A program made the position numbers and the translations under genes. The notes beneath the pieces were generated by a model. That model did no database searches, was not told where the DNA came from, and worked only from the letters and a program-made list of their open reading frames with translations. From Palsa-601 sp963801185 (GTDB taxonomy: Bacteria > Actinomycetota > Acidimicrobiia > Acidimicrobiales > Bog-793), in contig CAWDDW010000003.1 in NCBI GenBank assembly GCA_963801185.1, positions 1,054,001 through 1,118,000 of the forward strand: a stretch of DNA of 64,000 nt, in the 5' to 3' direction. The first letter of the stretch is position 1. Every line of letters begins with the position of its first letter. Below, piece after piece: positions 1-9,334 of this stretch.

Positions 1-471
1 TCCCGGCGGTCGTAGCCATCCCATCGGCGAGCGAGACCATCTCGGAGACGCGGCTGTGAGCGCTGGGCACGTGCACTCGGCGGCTCGCCGGGCGCGCACC
101 GCTCCGGAGAGGTCAGCGAGCGCACCGCGCAGGTACTCACGACCGACGTCGAGCCCGAGCACAAAGCCGGCCTCGGGTCGTATCTCGTACAGCACCGCTG
201 CCGGCCCACGCACTCCCGTCCTGTGGCCTGCCACGCGGACAAGCCCGTCCCGCTCGAGGTTCGCCAAGGCGACGGCGACCGTGGGCTTGGAGAGCCCGGA
301 GGCCCGAGCGAGATCAGTCCGCGACACCGGGCCGGCCAGACGAACCTGCTCGAGCATCAATTGCTCGTTCATCGCCCGCATCAACTGGGGTCGCGCTGCG
401 ACTACCTGAGTCGGGCGGTTCTTGCCAGAGTCGTTCCCCGTCACGGAGGGCATAGTGCCAGAGCTTGCCAT
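1..471 (-). CDS. ROK-family transcriptional repressor, N-terminal part (runs off left edge, apparent frameshift)
   Basis: The minus-strand reading from ATG 471 (alternative in-frame ATG 453) gives a MarR/ROK-type winged helix: RTDLARASGLSKPTVAVAL, then NLERDGLVRVAGHRTG, then the start of the ROK sugar-binding fold (FVLGLDVGREYLRGALADLSG). Around position 76 the ROK-like sequence continues only after a change of frame: SRVSEMVSLADGMATTAG is read if one base (probably a C in the gtgcactcgg stretch) is restored. In the uncorrected frame the tail is not family-like but stays open to the edge. The gene is divergent from a ROK kinase and ABC importer operon, and an operator-like site lies between them, so it is probably the local sugar-responsive repressor. 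The ligand is inferred (GlcNAc or chitobiose phosphate type) from neighbours. Confidence 0.72.
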   Translation of the reverse strand, partial: MASSGTMPSVTGNDSGKNRPTQVVAARPQLMRAMNEQLMLEQVRLAGPVSRTDLARASGLSKPTVAVALANLERDGLVRVAGHRTGVRGPAAVLYEIRPEAGFVLGLDVGREYLRGALADLSGAVRARRAAECTCPALTAASPRWSRSPMGWLRPPG

Positions 472-480
472 GGCGGCATG

Positions 481-500
481 AATAAGTTACTTTCCTATTA
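481..500. promoter_or_regulatory. Candidate ROK-repressor operator in the divergent promoter region
   Basis: The stretch aataagttactttcctatta, read on the minus strand, contains ATAGGAAAGTAACTTATT. It is an imperfect inverted repeat, AT-rich in an otherwise very GC-rich region, and lies between the repressor start (471) and the ROK kinase start (534). Nearly the same sequence (ATTGGAAAGAAACTTACC) occurs at 15398-15415 in front of the SIS/nagA genes. The match at GGAAAG-x-AACTTA is seen directly; binding by the adjacent ROK protein is inferred. Confidence 0.6.
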
Positions 501-533
501 AATACTGAGGGACTGTCGACGAGGGCAGCCGCC

Positions 534-1550
534 GTGCACGGGGAGAGGGTTCTGCTGATCACGACCGAGCAGGCTGCACGAGATTCTGAGGGGCCGGGGA
601 GAGGCACCGTTCTCGGTCTCGACTTCGGCGGATCGAAGATCGCAGTCGCTCTCTGTGCACTCGACGGAAGGATCCTCGCCGAGCGAGTGACCGAGACGGA
701 GCCGGCCCTCGGAGCCGTGGCGAACGTGGAGCGCGCCGTCCGGCTTGCTCGTGATCTGCTCGAGGAGACCTCCTCACTCGTGGCAGTCGGGGCCTGCACA
801 TTCGGTATCCCACTCGACCACGGCGTCGCTCTCTCGCCGGCCATCCCGGGCTGGAGTGAGTTACGCCTCCTCGCTCATCTCGAAGAGGCATTCGGTGTGC
901 CGGTGACCGTTGTGACGGACGTGAAGGCCGCCGCGGCCGCAGAAGCACGTCGCGGGGCGCTCGTCGGCGCGAACCCGTCGCTCTACGTGAACCTCGGCAC
1001 GGGACTCGCGGTCGCCATCGTGCAAGACGGCAAGGTGATGAGGGGAGCACACGGCGCCTCAGGCGAGATCGGCTACAACCTCCGGAACCCGGCCGACCTC
1101 TGGTCGTCACGCGACGGCGACGATCCGAGCGTCGTCCTCGAGGGCGTCGTGAGCGGTATGGGACTCGCGAACTCGGTGGCACGGCTGAACGGCACAGCGT
1201 CGGCAGCGGACTTCGCACCAGCAGCGGCCGACGTATTCGAGCGAGCGGTTGCAGACCCGGCGTACGAGAAAGTCCTCCACGACTTCCTGCAAGAGCTCTG
1301 CTACCACCTCGTGAACCTCACGATCGCCGTCGATCCCGAGCGCGTTGCCGTCGGCGGCGGCATGGTGCGCTCGTGGGGCGTGCTCGAGGGACCCATCCGC
1401 TCTGCGCTCGAAGCTCACGTGCCCTACCCGCCTGAGCTCGTACCCGGCGCGTTCCCATATGACGCAGCCCTTAAGGGCGCGATCGACCTCGGGCTCGAGC
1501 TCGCATCCGCACACTCGCAACAGCCACCAACACGACAGGCCATCCGATGA
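534..1550 (+). CDS. ROK-family sugar kinase (probable amino-sugar kinase), zinc motif absent
   Basis: This 338-aa protein has the ROK/ASKHA nucleotide-binding start VLGLDFGGSKIAVALC near residues 26-41 and a VTDVKAAAAAEA segment at the place of the usual END-A-NAAA motif, keeping the catalytic-type Asp. The second glycine segment LYVNLGTGLAVAIV and the substrate-side GAHGASGEIGYN follow. The classic ROK zinc/HxCxCGxxGC signature after this segment is missing: the chain runs NLRNPADLWSS instead. The GTG start at 534 has no clear ribosome site; the N-terminus before VLGLDF is extended. It is first gene of the importer operon, with 22 nt to the next gene. Phosphorylation of imported GlcNAc or a related sugar is inferred from the GH20, nagA and SIS neighbours. 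Confidence 0.75.
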   Translation: MHGERVLLITTEQAARDSEGPGRGTVLGLDFGGSKIAVALCALDGRILAERVTETEPALGAVANVERAVRLARDLLEETSSLVAVGACTFGIPLDHGVALSPAIPGWSELRLLAHLEEAFGVPVTVVTDVKAAAAAEARRGALVGANPSLYVNLGTGLAVAIVQDGKVMRGAHGASGEIGYNLRNPADLWSSRDGDDPSVVLEGVVSGMGLANSVARLNGTASAADFAPAAADVFERAVADPAYEKVLHDFLQELCYHLVNLTIAVDPERVAVGGGMVRSWGVLEGPIRSALEAHVPYPPELVPGAFPYDAALKGAIDLGLELASAHSQQPPTRQAIR

Positions 1551-1572
1551 ACCAACGAGCAGGGAGAGACAA

Positions 1573-3252
1573 GTGACCAGCACGAAATGGCTATGGCGAA
1601 TCATGGTGCTCGCCACCGTGACCACCCTCGGCATCACGGCCGCCGCGTGCGGCAGCAGCGGAAAGTCCAGCGGCACGTCCAGCCCTTCGTCGAACGCGAT
1701 CACCATCTCGGACGAGTACGGAGAGACGTGGCCGTGCGAGTTCAACCCGTATAACTCGTCCGACGTCGGGTTCTCGTTCGGTCCGGTGTACGAGGAGCTC
1801 GTGTACCAGAACCTCATTCAGAGTGGCAAGCCGACGCCGTGGCTCGCCACCAAGTGGGCCTGGAGCGACGGCAACAAGACGCTCACGTTCACCATCCGCC
1901 AAGGCGTCCAATGGTCATCCGGGCACCCGTTCAGCGCGAAGGACGTGCTGTACAGCTTCGACCTTCTGAAGAAGAACCCGGGGCTCGACCTGAACTCCGA
2001 CTGGTCAGTGCTGACCGGCGTGTCCCTGAAAGGCTCGAACCAGGTCGTCTTCCAGTTCAAGACGGCGGCTGTTCCGTACTTCTACTACATAGCGGGCGAG
2101 ACGCCGATCGTCCCCGCTTACATCTGGTCGAAGATCAAGAACCCCGTCAGCTACCTCGACCCGAAGCCCATCGGGACGGGCCCCTACGAGATGACGACCT
2201 GTGGGAGCGAGAACATCAAGTACACGAAGAACCCGACCTACTGGCAGGCCGGGCTCCCGAAGATCGAGACCGTCAACTTCCCGGCGTACCTGTCCAACAC
2301 GCCGGCGAACCAGGACCTGGCCAGCGGTAAGGACCAGTGGGGCTCCCAGTTCATCCCTGACATTCAGAAGGCCTATATCTCAGCGGATCCGAAGAACTAC
2401 CACTACTGGTTCGAGGCTGTGGCGAACGTCGCCATCTTCGTCAACCTGACGAACCCGATCCTGAAGAACCTGGCAGTTCGCCAGGCGATGGCGTACGCGA
2501 TCGACCGCCCGCGCGTGTCGCAGATCGGGGAGTACGGGGAAGAGCCCCCGGCCAACCAGACCGGGATCGTGGGAACCTTCAAGAGCTGGGAAGACACGAG
2601 CTTGGCGGACAAGTACGGCAACGCTTACGCCTACAACCCGAAGAAGGCCATATCGATCCTCGAAGCCGCCGGCTACACGAAGAATTCGAGCGGAATCTTC
2701 GAAAAGGACGGCAACCCACTGTCCTTCACGATCGTCAACAACGGTGGCTACTCCGACTGGGTCGCCGCTGTGAACGTCATAGCGAGTGATCTCAAAGCGG
2801 TGGGCATAGCGCTCAAGCCGGAGGACTTGTCCGACACGACCTACCTCGCGGACGTCTATGACGGGAACTACCAGCTCGCCTACGATGCCGAGACGGGCGG
2901 CCCAGGGCCTTACTACGAGGAGCGCCAGATGCTCTACTCGCCGAACTCGGCTCCGGTAGGCAAGTCAGCGTCGAGCGACTGGGAGCGGTACTCGAACCCC
3001 GCGACCGACGCGCTCATCGACGACTACGCGAAGACGACGAGCACTGCCACGCAGCACACGATCGTCGATGACCTTCAAAAGGTGATGCTGTCGGACGTCC
3101 CAGTGATCCCGGTCACCGAGGAGGTCGACTGGTACCAGTACGACACCCAGAACATCGGCGGGTGGGTCACCGCCAGCGACCCGTACGCGCAGCCGGCGCA
3201 GTACGCGAGCCCTGACTGGGGAGTCGTCCTGCTGCACCTGTACTACAAGTAA
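1573..3252 (+). CDS. ABC transporter substrate-binding lipoprotein, family 5 (Dpp/Opp type)
   Basis: The chosen GTG start at 1573 has AGGGAG at 1561-1566 seven bases upstream; the frame is open further upstream but overlaps the kinase. The 559-aa product starts with a basic/hydrophobic signal (TKWLWRIMVLATVTTLG) and a lipobox TAAAC with the lipid-accepting Cys at about residue 26, followed by a Ser/Gly linker. The mature part is a family 5 solute-binding protein (GVQWSSGHPFSAKDVLYSFD; RQAMAYAIDRPRVS), anchored outside the membrane. Family 5 members carry peptides but also chito- and cello-oligosaccharides (the Vibrio chitobiose importer is of this type). Given the hexosaminidase and GlcNAc genes nearby, an N-acetylated oligosaccharide ligand is the best inference. 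Confidence 0.88.
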   Translation: MTSTKWLWRIMVLATVTTLGITAAACGSSGKSSGTSSPSSNAITISDEYGETWPCEFNPYNSSDVGFSFGPVYEELVYQNLIQSGKPTPWLATKWAWSDGNKTLTFTIRQGVQWSSGHPFSAKDVLYSFDLLKKNPGLDLNSDWSVLTGVSLKGSNQVVFQFKTAAVPYFYYIAGETPIVPAYIWSKIKNPVSYLDPKPIGTGPYEMTTCGSENIKYTKNPTYWQAGLPKIETVNFPAYLSNTPANQDLASGKDQWGSQFIPDIQKAYISADPKNYHYWFEAVANVAIFVNLTNPILKNLAVRQAMAYAIDRPRVSQIGEYGEEPPANQTGIVGTFKSWEDTSLADKYGNAYAYNPKKAISILEAAGYTKNSSGIFEKDGNPLSFTIVNNGGYSDWVAAVNVIASDLKAVGIALKPEDLSDTTYLADVYDGNYQLAYDAETGGPGPYYEERQMLYSPNSAPVGKSASSDWERYSNPATDALIDDYAKTTSTATQHTIVDDLQKVMLSDVPVIPVTEEVDWYQYDTQNIGGWVTASDPYAQPAQYASPDWGVVLLHLYYK

Positions 3253-3291
3253 GGATCGGTCTGTGCGGGCGCCGGGCATGGAGGCGAGCAG

Positions 3292-4275
3292 GTGAGGTTC
3301 GTACTGAGGAGGTTGGGTTTCTTCGCCGTCACGATGTGGGCGGCGGTCAGCTTCAACTTCCTCCTCCCTCGCCTCATGCCCGGCAACCCCGTGGAGGCTC
3401 TCGAGGCCGAGCATCCGCACCTCGGCACACAGGCGATTCACGCACTGACGGTCCTGCTCGGTGGCAACAAACACCAGAGCCTCCTGGCCTCGTACTTCCA
3501 GTACTGGGGCCATGTGCTCACGCTCAACTTCGGGATCTCGATCACGTCGAGCTTCGGTACTCCGGTGAAGTCGATCGTGCTCAACGCTCTGCCCTGGACG
3601 CTCGGTCTCGTGGGTATCACGACCGTCATCGCCTTCGTCCTCGGCACCTTCATCGGGCTCATCAGCGCATGGAAGCGGGGCAGCTGGCTCGACAGCGCCC
3701 TGCCACCGATCTTCGTGATCACCTCCGCCTTCCCGTACTTCTGGATTGGGCTGCTGTCGATCTACATCTTCGCCATACGCCTAGGGGTTCTTCCGAACGA
3801 CGATTCCTACGGTCTGACCGACACGCCGGCCCTCACCGGGCATTTCATATGGGACGTGTTGCAGCACGCCATCCTTCCGGGAATGACGATCCTCATCACG
3901 TCGATCGGCGGCTGGATCCTCACGATGCGGAACAACGTGATCACGGTGCTTGCGGAGGACTACGTCCGGATGGCGCGGGCGAAGGGGCTCAAGCCGTGGC
4001 GGGTCATGTGGGAATACGCCGGCAAGAACGCGATCCTGCCCAATCTGACCGGCTTCGCCATGTCGCTCGGGTTTGTCGTGTCGGGCGCGATCCTCGTCGA
4101 GTACGTGTTCAACTACCAAGGGGTGGGGTACTGGCTTCTCAACGCAGTGAACGGGCTGGACTACCCGCTGATGCAGGCGTTGTTCCTGCTGATCACCGTC
4201 GGGGTCCTGCTCAGCGTGCTGGCCGCCGACATAGTCACGGCCATCGTGGATCCCCGCACGAGGGAGATGGGATAG
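3292..4275 (+). CDS. ABC transporter permease, DppB/OppB-like
   Basis: This 327-aa polytopic membrane protein starts at GTG 3292 (RFVLRRLGFFAVTMWAAVSFNF), the usual first helix of DppB-type permeases. It has the binding-protein-dependent transport EAA loop DYVRMARAKGLKPWRVMWEY, followed by KNAILPNLTGFAMSLGFVV, which contacts the ATPase. Length and topology are normal for the family. It lies 39 nt after the binding protein and abuts the second permease: its TAG stop is followed directly by GTG 4276. It forms the membrane channel with the next gene. Confidence 0.9.
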   Translation: MRFVLRRLGFFAVTMWAAVSFNFLLPRLMPGNPVEALEAEHPHLGTQAIHALTVLLGGNKHQSLLASYFQYWGHVLTLNFGISITSSFGTPVKSIVLNALPWTLGLVGITTVIAFVLGTFIGLISAWKRGSWLDSALPPIFVITSAFPYFWIGLLSIYIFAIRLGVLPNDDSYGLTDTPALTGHFIWDVLQHAILPGMTILITSIGGWILTMRNNVITVLAEDYVRMARAKGLKPWRVMWEYAGKNAILPNLTGFAMSLGFVVSGAILVEYVFNYQGVGYWLLNAVNGLDYPLMQALFLLITVGVLLSVLAADIVTAIVDPRTREMG

Positions 4276-5349
4276 GTGGCCGCCACGGACGGCCTCGAGG
4301 ACACCGATCTCGAGGACACGGCGGCGGAGGCTCCCGCGCCGGCGCGCAGCCGGGGCCTCTTCGGCTCGCGGCGACCATCGCGTCGCCTCCCCGGCACGAA
4401 GCTCTGGAGGGCGCTCCGCCACAACAGGAAAGCAACCGTGGGGGCGCTCCTCCTGCTCTTTTTCATCGTCCTCGCCGTCTTCCCCGGCCAGATCGCGCCA
4501 TACGACCCCGCGGCGAACGGTTTCACACCGGGACTCGCTGCCTCGGGCGCTCACTGGCTTGGCACGACCTCGGAGGGACAGGACGTGTACTCCCAGCTCA
4601 TCTGGGGCACCCGGCAATCGCTCATCATCGCCTTTGCTGCAGGGGGCCTCGCGACTCTCATTTCGGTGATCGTCGGTGTGTCGGCGGCCTACCTCGGCGG
4701 CTTCGCCGATGGCGTGCTCTCGCTCATCACCGACGTACTGCTCGTCATCCCGATCTTTCCGCTCATCATCATCATCGCCTCCTACCTGCACGGCGCTGGG
4801 CTGGTGGACATGATCTTCGTGCTCGGCGCCGTCGGCTGGTCCTACGGTGCCCGCCAACTCCGCGTGCAGGTGCTCTCGTTGCGGAACAGGGACTTCCTCG
4901 AGGCAGCACGAGTTCGCGGGGAGCGAAGTCTCTACATCATCGTCGCCGAGATCATGCCGACGCTGACCTCTCTCATCATGGCGACCTTTCTCGGCTCGGC
5001 CGTCTACGCGGTCCTGACCGCGGCTGGTCTCCAGTTCATCGGACTTGGCGACCCCAACGCCATGAGCTGGGGCACGATGCTCTACTGGGCACAGCAAGGC
5101 GAGGCGCTCAGCATCGGCCTGCCGCTGTGGGCACTCATGCCGGGCGTCTTCGTCGCGCTCCTCGGAGGGGCGTTCGCCTTGTTGAACTACGCGTTCGACG
5201 AGATCTCCAACCCGGCGCTCCGGCCGGTCCGCCGCCTGACACGCACCCCCTTCGTCTCGTCCGCCGATCTCGAGCTGGTGCGCCACGGCGAGAGCGCCGT
5301 CATCCTGGCGTCGCCACAGGGCCGTCCGGGGAGTGGCTCTCGTGCGTGA
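4276..5349 (+). CDS. ABC transporter permease, DppC/OppC-like
   Basis: This 357-aa membrane protein has a charged cytoplasmic N-terminus (about 55 residues), then the DppC first helix (KATVGALLLLFFIVLAVF) and the IAPYDP motif typical of this subunit. HWLGTTSEGQDVYSQLIWG is the DppC signature before the transport domain. The EAA loop reads RNRDFLEAARVRGERSLYII. The C-terminal tail after the last helix is about 40 residues longer than usual. Its end overlaps the ATPase start (GTG 5333) by 17 bp, suggesting translational coupling. It pairs with the DppB-like subunit in one importer. Confidence 0.9.
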   Translation: MAATDGLEDTDLEDTAAEAPAPARSRGLFGSRRPSRRLPGTKLWRALRHNRKATVGALLLLFFIVLAVFPGQIAPYDPAANGFTPGLAASGAHWLGTTSEGQDVYSQLIWGTRQSLIIAFAAGGLATLISVIVGVSAAYLGGFADGVLSLITDVLLVIPIFPLIIIIASYLHGAGLVDMIFVLGAVGWSYGARQLRVQVLSLRNRDFLEAARVRGERSLYIIVAEIMPTLTSLIMATFLGSAVYAVLTAAGLQFIGLGDPNAMSWGTMLYWAQQGEALSIGLPLWALMPGVFVALLGGAFALLNYAFDEISNPALRPVRRLTRTPFVSSADLELVRHGESAVILASPQGRPGSGSRA

Positions 5350-7612
5350 CGTCGCGCGCGACGGAGATGCCGGAGAGGCGTTCCTCGCAGACCTCTCGCC
5401 GATCGGGTCGTCCCCGTCCACCGCCGGCCTGGCACCCTCGGAGCGGTTGCTCGAGGTCCGCCAGTTGTCGGTCGCGTACGCGACCGACGCGGGTCCGGTC
5501 GTTGCCGTCGACGACGTCGATCTCGACCTCGCGAGCGGAGAGTTCCTCGCGGTGGTCGGTGAGTCCGGATGCGGGAAGTCGACGCTGCTGTTCGCCATCG
5601 CGCAGTTGCTCAGCCCACCGGCAGGCATCACGGGCGGCAGCGTTGTGTTCCGTGGCAACGAGATGGTGGAGATGACCGACAAGCAGCTTCGCCACCTACG
5701 GTGGCGCGAGTACTCGGTCGTGATGCAGAGTGCCATGAACGCGCTCAACCCGGTCATGACCGTGGCGGAGCAGATGCGCGACGCCTGCAGGGCGCACTCG
5801 AAGATGTCAGACGAGGAGATCGCCGAGCGTTCGGCGGAGGTCCTGAGGCTCGTCTCGATCGATCCGGTGCATCTCGACAGTTACCCACACCAGCTCTCCG
5901 GCGGGATGCGCCAGCGGTCCATGATCGCCATGGCGCTCCTGTTCACGCCGCAGCTCATCATCATGGACGAGCCCACCTCCGCCCTCGACGTGGTGGCCCA
6001 GCGGTCGCTGATGCGCCAGATAAAGGACCTGCAGGATCGCCTCGGGTTCGCCGCGATCTTCGTCACCCACGACATCTCGCTCGTGAGGCACTTCTCCGAC
6101 AGGCTGATGGTCATGTACGCAGGCCAGGTGGCCGAGCTCGGCGCGACGCCCGAGCTGTTCGGCACGCCTCGCCATCCGTACTCGCGGGCTCTGCTCGAGG
6201 CGTTCCCGTCGATCCGGGGACCGAAGGTCGCGCTTACAGGCATCTCCGGCTCTCCTCCGGACGTGGCCTCGCCGCCTCCGGGCTGCCGTTTCGAGCCGCG
6301 CTGCGCCGATGCCATGGCCGCTTGCAAGTCCGTCCGGCCGGGACTGTACGAGCAGAGCAACGTGCTCGTCCGGTGCCTGCTCTACAAGGACGCGGTGCCG
6401 GCAGCTGTGAGCCTCGCAGGACGAGTTGCTCGACCAGAGGACAGCATCGAGACCGGCCTCGTGTCCGGCCCGGTCGCTCCGATGGTCGAAGGCGGCCCAA
6501 CTCTGGATCTGGCGGCCCAGCCCCGCGTACCGACCCAGCCGTCCATACTGGCCGAGTCCTCCCTGGCGGGCAGCCCGCCTCCTCTCCTCGAGACGGACCA
6601 GCTGACTCGGCACTTCGGTCTAAGTGGGTTCTGGTCGAGGAAGATGCTGCACGCCGTCGACGACGTCACCTTCACGATCGCCCGCCAGGAGATCGTCGCG
6701 CTCGTCGGTGAGAGCGGCAGCGGCAAGAGCACCGTCGCGAGGCTGCTCGCGATGGTCTACAAGCCGACGTCGGGAGAGGTGCGTTTCGAGGGGAAGCCGA
6801 TCACTGCCGCCCGCGGTCGCAAACAGAAGCTCGCGTACAGAGGCGACGTCTCGATGGTCTTCCAGGACCCCTACAGCTCGATAAACCCGGCATTCCGTGT
6901 GTCGCACGGCCTCATGCGGGCGATGGTGCTGCACCGGCCGGAGCTCGACGCATCCGGCCGGCGTGCCGAAGCGCTCCGCGTGATGGACGCCGTCGGTCTC
7001 ACGCCGGCCGGCGCGATGCTCTCGAAGTACCCCTATGAGCTGAGCGGCGGCCAGCGCCAACGGATCGGGTTCGCCCAGGCTCTCGCCCTCCGCCCGAAAC
7101 TCATCCTCGCCGACGAACCAGTCTCCATGCTCGACGTGTCGATCCGTGTAGGGATCCTCAACCTGATGGCTCAGCTGCGCGAGAAAGAAGGCGTCTCCTT
7201 CCTCTACATCACCCACGACCTCGCGTCGGCTCGGTACGTGGCGGATCGGGTGCTCGTCATGTATGCCGGCCACGTCGTCGAGTCCGGCCCAGCCGAGCAG
7301 CTCCTGGCGGCACCCCGGCACCCTTACACCAAGCTCCTGCTCTCCGCCGTGCCCGATCCGCGGGCGCCGCTCGACCATTCCGGAGCGGCGGACGCCGGCG
7401 AGCCGCCGAAGGTCGTGAACCCGGCGCCGGGGTGCCGCTTCGAGCCGAGGTGCCCGTATGCGATCGAGCAGTGCCGGAGTGTCACACCGACGCTCGGGGA
7501 GGTTGCGCCCGCCCAGCTGGCCGCTTGCCACGTGGTATTGGCGGAGGCTCGAACCGGCTACTCGCCGCCGCCGGCCGTCACTGCGGCCTCCGGTTCAGCG
7601 CGCTCCTCGTGA
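5333..7612 (+). CDS. Fused double ABC ATPase (DppD-DppF-like) of the importer
   Basis: This 759-aa protein holds two complete ABC ATPase domains normally encoded by separate dppD and dppF genes. Domain 1: Walker A GESGCGKST near residues 76-84, Q-loop VMQSAMNALNP, signature LSGGMRQR, Walker B LIIMDEPTSALD and VTHD. Domain 2: GESGSGKST near 459-467, VFQDPYSSINP, LSGGQRQR, LILADEPVSMLD and ITHD. Each domain is followed by an oligopeptide/dipeptide C-terminal region with conserved cysteines (PPGCRFEPRCADAMAAC and APGCRFEPRCPYAIEQC). All catalytic motifs look intact. The stop overlaps the GTG of the hexosaminidase (7609), so uptake and hydrolysis genes are coupled. Confidence 0.92.
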   Translation: MALVRDVARDGDAGEAFLADLSPIGSSPSTAGLAPSERLLEVRQLSVAYATDAGPVVAVDDVDLDLASGEFLAVVGESGCGKSTLLFAIAQLLSPPAGITGGSVVFRGNEMVEMTDKQLRHLRWREYSVVMQSAMNALNPVMTVAEQMRDACRAHSKMSDEEIAERSAEVLRLVSIDPVHLDSYPHQLSGGMRQRSMIAMALLFTPQLIIMDEPTSALDVVAQRSLMRQIKDLQDRLGFAAIFVTHDISLVRHFSDRLMVMYAGQVAELGATPELFGTPRHPYSRALLEAFPSIRGPKVALTGISGSPPDVASPPPGCRFEPRCADAMAACKSVRPGLYEQSNVLVRCLLYKDAVPAAVSLAGRVARPEDSIETGLVSGPVAPMVEGGPTLDLAAQPRVPTQPSILAESSLAGSPPPLLETDQLTRHFGLSGFWSRKMLHAVDDVTFTIARQEIVALVGESGSGKSTVARLLAMVYKPTSGEVRFEGKPITAARGRKQKLAYRGDVSMVFQDPYSSINPAFRVSHGLMRAMVLHRPELDASGRRAEALRVMDAVGLTPAGAMLSKYPYELSGGQRQRIGFAQALALRPKLILADEPVSMLDVSIRVGILNLMAQLREKEGVSFLYITHDLASARYVADRVLVMYAGHVVESGPAEQLLAAPRHPYTKLLLSAVPDPRAPLDHSGAADAGEPPKVVNPAPGCRFEPRCPYAIEQCRSVTPTLGEVAPAQLAACHVVLAEARTGYSPPPAVTAASGSARSS

Positions 7613-9324
7613 GCCCCGTACCGGCAGCCGCGATCATCCCGCGGCCGCTCCGCATCTTGGAGGGCGCTCCGGGAACAGTCGGCGCCGTGCTGGCCGACGG
7701 GCTCGTCATCGTGCACCCGCCGGAGCTGGCCCGGGAGGCTAGGTGGTTCCGCAGGGTCCTCGAGACTTCGACGGGTTGGGCGGTCCACGTGACAGGCACC
7801 GGCACGGGCGCGGGCACCGGTGCCGGCGCCGACGACGGAGCGGGCCATAGCGTCGGCAACAGCATCGAGCTGCGCATCGACGACCTCACCGGCCTCCCGA
7901 GCGGGCTCGAGGCCCTCATTCCCGGCACAACTCGCCGCGAGGCTTACCGCCTGACCGCGTCGAGAGGAGAACTAGTCATCACGGCCCCGGACGGTGCGGG
8001 CGCCTTCTACGCGCTCCAGACCCTCCGCCAGCTGCTCCCGGACTCACTCTTCCGCCAGGCACCATCAGAGGGAGGGGCGGCGCCGATCGAGCTCCCCGAC
8101 ATCGAGATCGTCGACGCGCCCTGCTTCTCCTGGCGCGGCGTGCACCTCGACGTCTGCCGGCACTTCATGCCGAAGTCCTTTCTGCTCAAGCTGATCGACC
8201 TGATAGCGCTGCACAAGTGCAACGTCTTCCACCTGCACCTGACAGAGGACCAGGGCTGGCGGATCCCCATCGCGCGCTACCCGAGGCTCACCGAGATCGG
8301 CGCCTGGCGGAGCGAGTCCCCCGTCGGCCACTACTCGGAGGGACGGTTCGACGGCGCGCCCCACGGCGGCTTCTACACCCGCGAGGATCTCGAGGAGATC
8401 GTTGCGTTCGCGGCCGAGCGACATGTGAACGTCCTGCCGGAGATAGACATGCCAGGCCACATGGTGGCTGCGATCGCCGCCTACCCCGAGCTCGGGAACT
8501 CGGGCAAGCAGCTCCACGTGCACACCAACTGGGGCATCTCGAAGCACGTCCTCAACCTCGAAGAGACGACGCTCCGGTTCTGCACGGACGTGATCGACGA
8601 GGTAGTCGACATCTTCCCCTGGCGGTGCCTGCACGTCGGCGGCGACGAGTGCCCGACGATCGAGTGGGAGACGAGCCCACGGGCTAAGGAGCTGATGCAC
8701 GACCACGGGTTCGCCGAGGAGCGCCAACTCCAGGGCTGGTTCACGGCTCGCATCGCCGAGCACCTCGCCACGCGCGGGCGCACGCTCGTCGGGTGGGACG
8801 AGATCCTCGAGGGCGGTGGGCCTCGAGGGGCTGGCAGCGGTGCGCCGGAGGGATCGATCGTGATGTCGTGGCGTGGCGAGGCCGGCGGGATCGAAGCAGC
8901 GGCGGCGGGGCACGACGTCGTCATGGCGCCCCAGGAGTGGCTCTACTTCGACTGGGCGTACTCCGACGACCCGGCCGAGCCGCAGGCCATCCGCGGTGCG
9001 ACGAGTGTCGAGCGGGTCTACTCGTACAACCCGGTCCCGGACGCGATCCCGGGCGATCAGCGCCACCACGTGCTCGGCGCGCAGTGCCAGCTCTGGACCG
9101 AGTACGTGAAGACGCCCGAGCACGCCGAGTACCTGTACTTCCCCCGTCTGCCGGCCTTCGCGGAAGTCGTCTGGACGGCCGAGACGGCCGATCGACCAAG
9201 GTCCTTCGCCGAATTCGAGCCGCGTCTCTCCCACCACCTCCGGCGACTCGAGGCGCTCGGGGTGAACTACCGCCCTCTCGAGGGTCCGACCCCTGGACAA
9301 GCCCGAGTCTGGCGGGAGCCGTGA
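7609..9324 (+). CDS. Beta-N-acetylhexosaminidase, glycoside hydrolase family 20
   Basis: The start is GTG 7609 (SPVPAAAIIPRPLRILEG), overlapping the ATPase stop, which gives 571 aa. An N-terminal GH20b-type domain (to about residue 155) contains a low-complexity Gly-Thr-Ala linker made of TGTGTGAGTGAGA. The GH20 barrel follows: FSWRGVHLDVCRHFMP, HLHLTEDQGWRIPI, LPEIDMPGHMVAAIAAYPEL and the catalytic Asp-Glu pair in LHVGGDECP (about D346/E347). WTEYVKTPEHAEYLYFPR completes the active site region. No signal peptide is visible, so it most likely acts in the cytoplasm on imported chito-oligosaccharides and releases GlcNAc for the kinase, SIS enzyme and NagA. Confidence 0.93.
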   Translation: MSPVPAAAIIPRPLRILEGAPGTVGAVLADGLVIVHPPELAREARWFRRVLETSTGWAVHVTGTGTGAGTGAGADDGAGHSVGNSIELRIDDLTGLPSGLEALIPGTTRREAYRLTASRGELVITAPDGAGAFYALQTLRQLLPDSLFRQAPSEGGAAPIELPDIEIVDAPCFSWRGVHLDVCRHFMPKSFLLKLIDLIALHKCNVFHLHLTEDQGWRIPIARYPRLTEIGAWRSESPVGHYSEGRFDGAPHGGFYTREDLEEIVAFAAERHVNVLPEIDMPGHMVAAIAAYPELGNSGKQLHVHTNWGISKHVLNLEETTLRFCTDVIDEVVDIFPWRCLHVGGDECPTIEWETSPRAKELMHDHGFAEERQLQGWFTARIAEHLATRGRTLVGWDEILEGGGPRGAGSGAPEGSIVMSWRGEAGGIEAAAAGHDVVMAPQEWLYFDWAYSDDPAEPQAIRGATSVERVYSYNPVPDAIPGDQRHHVLGAQCQLWTEYVKTPEHAEYLYFPRLPAFAEVVWTAETADRPRSFAEFEPRLSHHLRRLEALGVNYRPLEGPTPGQARVWREP

Positions 9325-9334
9325 CACCAGCCAC

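Noticed and set aside
3336..5757. Very long open frames overlapping the permease genes on both strands (for example 3336-5675 plus and 3781-5757 minus)
   Set aside because: High GC makes stop codons rare in alternative frames. The products are Arg/Pro/His-rich with no family motifs, while the permease and ATPase frames have clear domains.
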